Made by a program: the position numbers and the translations under genes. Shown piece by piece: positions 59,254-64,000 of a stretch of DNA of 64,000 bases. Under the pieces are notes generated by a model, which was given only the letters and a program-made list of their open reading frames with translations, was not told where the DNA came from and made no database searches. Origin of the DNA: Thermotogota bacterium (GTDB lineage Bacteria > Thermotogota > Thermotogae > Thermotogales > DSM-5069); NCBI GenBank assembly GCA_029551145.1, contig JAKPGA010000022.1, positions 1 through 64,000 on the forward strand, in the 5' to 3' direction. The stretch's first letter is position 1; every line of letters begins with the position of its first letter.

Positions 59254-61395
59254 CTATTCATCTATCCTGCTTTTTCTGTTAGGTCTACTGGGTTGTCTTT
59301 GTCTCTTACCTGCACTATCTGAAACTTCCTCAAGCTGAAACCTTCCTATATTATCGATGCTGCTAACCTTTACCTTAACGATATCTCCTATCTTTATCGA
59401 TTTGAGATTTCTCACAAGCTTACTCTGATGAAGTAATCCTATTTTCCCGGGTGCAATCTCTACAAAAACACCAAATGGCTCGATGCGCGTGACCTTACCA
59501 TCAGAGACATCGCCCACGGTAACCTCTCTAACTATGCCATTTATATGCCTGATTGCCGCATCAACCTTTGTTTGATCATCACCAATCACGCTCACCTTAC
59601 CAGTTAAATCATCAACGGACACCTTGACATCATAATCTTTGACAATAGCTTTAATAACTCTACCGCCTGGTCCGATAACCTCAGCCACCTTTGATGGATC
59701 GACACTGGTGACCTTAATGACTGGGGCGTACTTAGAAAGCGTCTCTCTGGGTCTGTCGATTGCCTCGTAAAGTTTCTCAAGAACGTATAATCTTGCCTCC
59801 TTAGCTTGATTCAAAGCACTTTCAAGAAGTTCACGAGACACGCCTGAGACTTTACAATCCATCTGAAAAGCTGTAATACCATCCTTTGTACCCGCAACTT
59901 TGAAATCCATATCACCCCAGTGATCCTCAGCTCCAAGTATATCCGTTAAGACTATCTGTGCATCCTTTTCAAGTATCAAACCCATCGCTACACCTGCGAC
60001 ATGCTTTGACACAGGTACACCTGCATCCATAAGCGCGAGCGAACCAGAACAAACAGTAGCCATAGAAGATGACCCATTTGATTCAAGGATCTCCGACACG
60101 ACTCTTACAGTATACGGGAACTGATCCTCGCTTGGGAGAACAAATTTCAGTGCCCTCTCTGCCAAGTGACCGTGTCCAATTTCTCGACGGCTCGGACCTC
60201 TCAGCGGTTTGACCTCACCTGTTGAAAACGGTGGGAAGTTATAATGAAGCATAAATCTCTTTGTTCCTTCCTCGAGCAGAGAATCTATTATTTGTTCATC
60301 CATTGGTGCACCAAGGGTAACGATACCAAGACTCTGTGTCTCTCCCCTTGTGAACAAAGCTGAGCCGTGAACTCTTGGAAGTATTCCTGTTTCACAACTT
60401 ATTGGTCTTATCTGCTTTGGATTTCTCAGATCAAGCCTTATTCCTTCTTCGACTATGATCCGTCTCATTCTGTGCTTCAGTTTTTCTTCGTAGGTATCTT
60501 TCAGAAGAACAGACAATTCCTCAATCTTCTCTGCTCCATACTTTTCTTGCAGACTATTACATATCTTCTGGTAATATTCGTCTAAAGCCGCACCTCTTGA
60601 CTTCTTACCTTGTGTCAGAAGCCTTGTTCTCAATTCATCTTCGTCAATCAGAGATAAGAAGTCGTTTGCGATCTCCTCGGGCAAAAGTTCTTCCTGCACT
60701 TCGATTTTCTTGATATTGAATTCGGATAGTATTTGCTTTTGAAAATCAATTATCTGCTTTATGACTTCATGTGCTTTGAAGAGAACTTCCACCATTTGGG
60801 ATTCGCTTACTTCCTTTGCTTCACCCTCAACCATTGTTATTGCATCCTCTGTACCAGCGATCACGATGTCCAGTAAACTTTTCTTCAACTCTTCCTCCGT
60901 CGGGAAGAAAACAACTTCACCATCGACGAGTCCGACCCTAACAGCGGCAACGACACCATCAAACGGAATATCTGAGATGTTGAGTGCCAATGAAGTACCA
61001 AAAACTCCAACTATATCAGGTGGATTAAATGAATCAGCAGAAATGACTGTAACAACAACTTGAACTTCATTTCGAAGGTTTTTCGGGAATAATGGTCTAA
61101 TAGGCCTGTCAATTGTTCTTGCTGACAGAATAGCCATCTCACTTGGCTTGCCCTCTCGTTTGACAAACCCTCCCGGTATTTTTCCAGCGGCATAAAAACG
61201 CTCCTGGAACTCAACGGTTAAAGGAACAAAATCAATTCCCTCCGTAACAGAGTCAGCCATCACAACGGTCGCAAGCACCGTTGTCTCACCTATTCGAGCC
61301 ATCACAGCCCCATTCGCTTGTTTAGCAACTCTCCCGTGCTCAACAAAAAACTCTCTTCCAGCAATTTCACGTTTCCAAATCTTCAAAAAAATCAC
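59254..61395 (-). CDS. pnp: Polyribonucleotide nucleotidyltransferase
   Basis: RNase PH domains ([40 protein letters not shown]), KH ([12 protein letters not shown]) and S1 ([26 protein letters not shown]). Confidence 0.97.
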   Translation of the reverse strand: MIFLKIWKREIAGREFFVEHGRVAKQANGAVMARIGETTVLATVVMADSVTEGIDFVPLTVEFQERFYAAGKIPGGFVKREGKPSEMAILSARTIDRPIRPLFPKNLRNEVQVVVTVISADSFNPPDIVGVFGTSLALNISDIPFDGVVAAVRVGLVDGEVVFFPTEEELKKSLLDIVIAGTEDAITMVEGEAKEVSESQMVEVLFKAHEVIKQIIDFQKQILSEFNIKKIEVQEELLPEEIANDFLSLIDEDELRTRLLTQGKKSRGAALDEYYQKICNSLQEKYGAEKIEELSVLLKDTYEEKLKHRMRRIIVEEGIRLDLRNPKQIRPISCETGILPRVHGSALFTRGETQSLGIVTLGAPMDEQIIDSLLEEGTKRFMLHYNFPPFSTGEVKPLRGPSRREIGHGHLAERALKFVLPSEDQFPYTVRVVSEILESNGSSSMATVCSGSLALMDAGVPVSKHVAGVAMGLILEKDAQIVLTDILGAEDHWGDMDFKVAGTKDGITAFQMDCKVSGVSRELLESALNQAKEARLYVLEKLYEAIDRPRETLSKYAPVIKVTSVDPSKVAEVIGPGGRVIKAIVKDYDVKVSVDDLTGKVSVIGDDQTKVDAAIRHINGIVREVTVGDVSDGKVTRIEPFGVFVEIAPGKIGLLHQSKLVRNLKSIKIGDIVKVKVSSIDNIGRFQLEEVSDSAGKRQRQPSRPNRKSRIDE

Positions 61396-61413
61396 CTCTA
61401 CTTCTAAGAAACT

Positions 61414-61433
61414 AAAAGCGGGCAGATGCCCGC
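61414..61433 (-). terminator. Hairpin/terminator between rpsO and pnp
   Basis: GCGGGC-ATCT-GCCCGC followed by TTTT on minus strand. Confidence 0.75.
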
Positions 61434-61453
61434 CCTTTCAGTTTTTTCACTTT

Positions 61454-61717
61454 TTATTTCCTCAAATTGAGTTTCTCAATTAACATCCTGTAAGAATCAG
61501 GATTTGCCTTTCTCAAGTACTTCAAGAATTTTCTGCGCCTACCTACCATTTTCATCAAACCTCGTCTTGAGTGGAAGTCCTTTGGGTGCGCCTTCAAATG
61601 TTCTGTCAAATGTCTAATTCTCGCCGTCAAAATCGCTACCTGAACCTCCACCGAGCCTGTGTCCTTCTCGTTGATTCGGAATTGCTCAATAATCTGCTGT
61701 TTCTCTCTCTGATCCAC
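61454..61717 (-). CDS. rpsO: 30S ribosomal protein S15
   Basis: [70 protein letters not shown]; start likely GTG 61717. Confidence 0.97.
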   Translation of the reverse strand: MDQREKQQIIEQFRINEKDTGSVEVQVAILTARIRHLTEHLKAHPKDFHSRRGLMKMVGRRRKFLKYLRKANPDSYRMLIEKLNLRK

Positions 61718-61785
61718 TGCATGCACCTCCAACTATTGTAATCCTTCAACCCAGGCAGGGTTAAACCCATGTCCGAGTTGAGGTC

Positions 61786-61860
61786 TGGAGCGGGCGACGG
61801 GTCTCGAACCCGCGGCCCTCAGCTTGGGAAGCTGATGCTCTACCACTGAGCTACGCCCGC
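61786..61860 (-). tRNA. tRNA-Gly (anticodon CCC), CCA encoded
   Basis: GCGGGCG...CGCCCGC acceptor pairing, anticodon loop TTCCCAA, T-arm GGGTTCGAGACCC, 3' TCCA. Confidence 0.96.
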
Positions 61861-61912
61861 ACAAAACATTTATATCACAGTTGAAAAGGACACGACCATA
61901 TTACAGAAACAT

Positions 61913-62161
61913 TTAAACACATAGTCCCTTTGATGAAACAATCTGAACTATTTTTTGTGCGTTCGAATCACTCAGAATAAAGATATAGAAATGGTAAGCT
62001 TGCAAATCAACCTGATCTGTCCTACTCAGATAATAACTCTTCACCCTCGACTCAAACTGCTCTCTCTCTTGGTCTGTCATAGCTGCAATGGATTGAACAA
62101 TCTCAAAAATTCTTCGGTCTTCAGCACAGGCTTTTACTATCTCTTGTAGGACATCATCCAT
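61913..62161 (-). CDS. Small hypothetical protein (82 aa)
   Basis: ORF MDDVLQEIVKACAEDRRIFEIVQSIAAMTDQEREQFESRVKSYYLS..., adjacent to spoVS on the same strand. Confidence 0.6.
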   Translation of the reverse strand: MDDVLQEIVKACAEDRRIFEIVQSIAAMTDQEREQFESRVKSYYLSRTDQVDLQAYHFYIFILSDSNAQKIVQIVSSKGLCV

Positions 62162-62164
62162 TGA

Positions 62165-62437
62165 TCAAGACTGCTTTTGTGTTACAAAAACCTTGAACGA
62201 CATACCAGTTCTTGTCTCATTATCGATCAGGGCCTCGATGAATCCTGGAATCATGTAGATGTCTTTCCCACCCTCGTTAAGAAACCGTCTTGCCACTGCA
62301 ATAGCTTTGACCGCTTGGTTAACTGCACCTGCACCGATCGCTTGGATTTCAACTTTGTCCGCCTTTGACAATGCACCTGCAATAGCCCCCGCCACTTTGT
62401 TTGGATTCGAACTTGAACTGACCTTCAAAATCTCCAT
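62165..62437 (-). CDS. spoVS: Stage V sporulation protein S (SpoVS) family
   Basis: MEILKVSSSSNPNKVAGAIAGALSKADKVEIQAIGAGAVNQAVKAIAVARRFL; start at ATG 62437. Confidence 0.95.
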   Translation of the reverse strand: MEILKVSSSSNPNKVAGAIAGALSKADKVEIQAIGAGAVNQAVKAIAVARRFLNEGGKDIYMIPGFIEALIDNETRTGMSFKVFVTQKQS

Positions 62438-62489
62438 TCTACCAATCCTCCTCGGAGTGAGTGTTGTACAAGATAATTTTACCATAATT

Positions 62490-63491
62490 TCATGGTATTT
62501 CAACTGCACGTAAATATTTAGCCGCCTCTTCGGGTGGCATCGGATTTATATAAAAGCCCGAGCCCCACTCAAATCCAGCTACGTTGGTGAGACGAGGGAC
62601 AATTTCCAGATGCCAGTGATAGTATTCCTTACCTTCTTCAGTCGTTGGCGATGTGTGAAGCATGAAATTATAAGGTGGATTGTCAAGTGCTTTGTAGATT
62701 CTGTAGAGTGTGTTTTTCAAAACGTGAGCAAAAGATTTGACCTGTTTTTCTGTAATACCACCGAAACTGTTCGAATGCCTTTTGGGAATGATCCATGTTT
62801 CGCATGGAAAACGCGCTGCAAATGGTTCGAGCGAAACAAAATCATCGTTCTCTTCAACGATCCTTTCCTGCCTCTGTGTTTCCTGGTCAATAATATCACA
62901 AAAGACGCACCGCTCTTTATAAGAATAGTACTCCTGAGAACCATTCATTTCTTCCTGAACTCTCTTTGGTACTATCGGAATAGCTATTAGTTGGCTGTGT
63001 GGATGCTGTAAAGAGGCTCCGGCGTCGCGACCATGATTTTTAAAGATCAAAACATATTGGATTCTCTGATCTTTTGCAATTGTGTTGTACCTTTGCTTGT
63101 ATGCCCAGACGATTTCTTCAACCTGTTTGTAATCCATCAGAGCAAGGTGGGTGTTGTGATCAGGTGTTTCAACAATTACTTCATGGTAACCAAACCCGTC
63201 CATTGCATCAAACATGCCGACGCCATATCTCTTAGCTTGAAGATCAGGGTTAACAGCACCAAACTTGTTTGGCACCACTCTAACCCACCAACCAGGAGTG
63301 TTCGATGCGGTATCAGCCGGCCTAAATGCGAGGATTTCAGGAGGAGTCGTGTGCTCATTCCCATAATCGAATGGACAGAAGGCGGGCTTTTCTTCTATCT
63401 TCGGCCTCACAAAATCATGAGGCCTTTTGGCTCGCTCAGTAGCTATAATGACCCAGCGCTTCAGGACAGGATCCTTTCTGAACTCAGGCAT
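62490..63491 (-). CDS. galT: Galactose-1-phosphate uridylyltransferase
   Basis: ELRKDPVLKRWVIIATERAKRP-like N-terminus, NHGRDAGASLQHPHSQLIA (HxH), YYHWHLEIVPR. Confidence 0.95.
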   Translation of the reverse strand: MPEFRKDPVLKRWVIIATERAKRPHDFVRPKIEEKPAFCPFDYGNEHTTPPEILAFRPADTASNTPGWWVRVVPNKFGAVNPDLQAKRYGVGMFDAMDGFGYHEVIVETPDHNTHLALMDYKQVEEIVWAYKQRYNTIAKDQRIQYVLIFKNHGRDAGASLQHPHSQLIAIPIVPKRVQEEMNGSQEYYSYKERCVFCDIIDQETQRQERIVEENDDFVSLEPFAARFPCETWIIPKRHSNSFGGITEKQVKSFAHVLKNTLYRIYKALDNPPYNFMLHTSPTTEEGKEYYHWHLEIVPRLTNVAGFEWGSGFYINPMPPEEAAKYLRAVEIP

Positions 63492-63512
63492 TTAACAATC
63501 CTCCTTGGAATC

Positions 63513-64000
63513 TCAGAATTTTCTCTTCTTCAAAGCCTCCTGATAAACTTTTATGTACTGTCTTGCAGATCTATCCCACGAAACATCTGTGGTCATGGCG
63601 TTCTTGATTATTTTCAGCCAATGATCACGCTCGTTCTTGTAAAAATACACAGCTCTCGCAATTGCCTCCAAAAGGTGTGCCGTGTCATATTCTCGAAAGC
63701 CAAATCCGTTTCCTTCTTTGGTTTTCGAATCATACTCCCTTACAGTGTCGGCAAGTCCACCGGTATAACGCACTATCGGTATCGTACCATATCTCAAGCT
63801 GTACATCTGACCAAGTCCACACGGTTCATACCTCGAAGGCATCAGGAATACGTCGCTCGCGGCGTAGATTTTCTGTGCAAGGTCTATGTCGAACTTAATA
63901 TTGCTTGAGATTCTTGCGGGATATTTCTTCTCCACATTTCTAAAGAATTCCTCGTATTTCTTATCACCCGTTCCAAGGACAACGAATTGCACATCGAACA
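63513..64000 (-). CDS. glgA: Glycogen/starch synthase GlgA, C-terminal part (truncated by window end)
   Basis: QFVVLGTGDKKYEEFF, AASDVFLMPSRYEPCGLGQMYSLRYGTIPIVRYTGGLADTV; frame stays open to window end. Confidence 0.93.
   Translation of the reverse strand, partial: FDVQFVVLGTGDKKYEEFFRNVEKKYPARISSNIKFDIDLAQKIYAASDVFLMPSRYEPCGLGQMYSLRYGTIPIVRYTGGLADTVREYDSKTKEGNGFGFREYDTAHLLEAIARAVYFYKNERDHWLKIIKNAMTTDVSWDRSARQYIKVYQEALKKRKF

Overview
The window looks like a chromosomal segment of a Thermotogota-like bacterium (inferred from gene content and protein flavour; not verified by search). It is densely coded, mostly housekeeping, and has no CRISPR array, prophage or transposon that I could see. 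Left end: a flagellar operon (MotE/MgtE-N-like fragment, fliK, flgD, flgE, flbD, motA, motB, fliL, fliM, fliY). Then follow csaB, a tRNA-Lys/Leu/Gly cluster, uvrA, tsaB, a Lon-like protease, glmS, a 2-hydroxyacyl-CoA dehydratase-like pair with a fused activase, ispE, tdk, a Xer recombinase, a molybdopterin block (moeA, moaB, moeA-PBP fusion), a dipeptide-type ABC operon with an embedded NlpC/P60 hydrolase, two EcfA-like ATPases, ppdK, hup, mnmE, a formate dehydrogenase block (fdhA, mobA, fdhD, focA), HD-GYP, M16 peptidase, pnp/rpsO, spoVS, galT and a partial glgA. The most notable direct observation is that three otherwise well-preserved genes are each broken by one lesion: fliK by an in-frame TAG, fliL by a 1-nt frame change at an A-run, and fdhA by an in-frame TGA that is not at the selenocysteine site. 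These may be real decay, recoding or sequence errors. I did not find a clearly new defence or mobile system. The best candidates for under-described biology are the dehydratase-activase fusion, the NlpC/P60 gene inside the peptide ABC operon, the MotB C-terminal insertion, and an FdhD-like protein without the CxxC motif.
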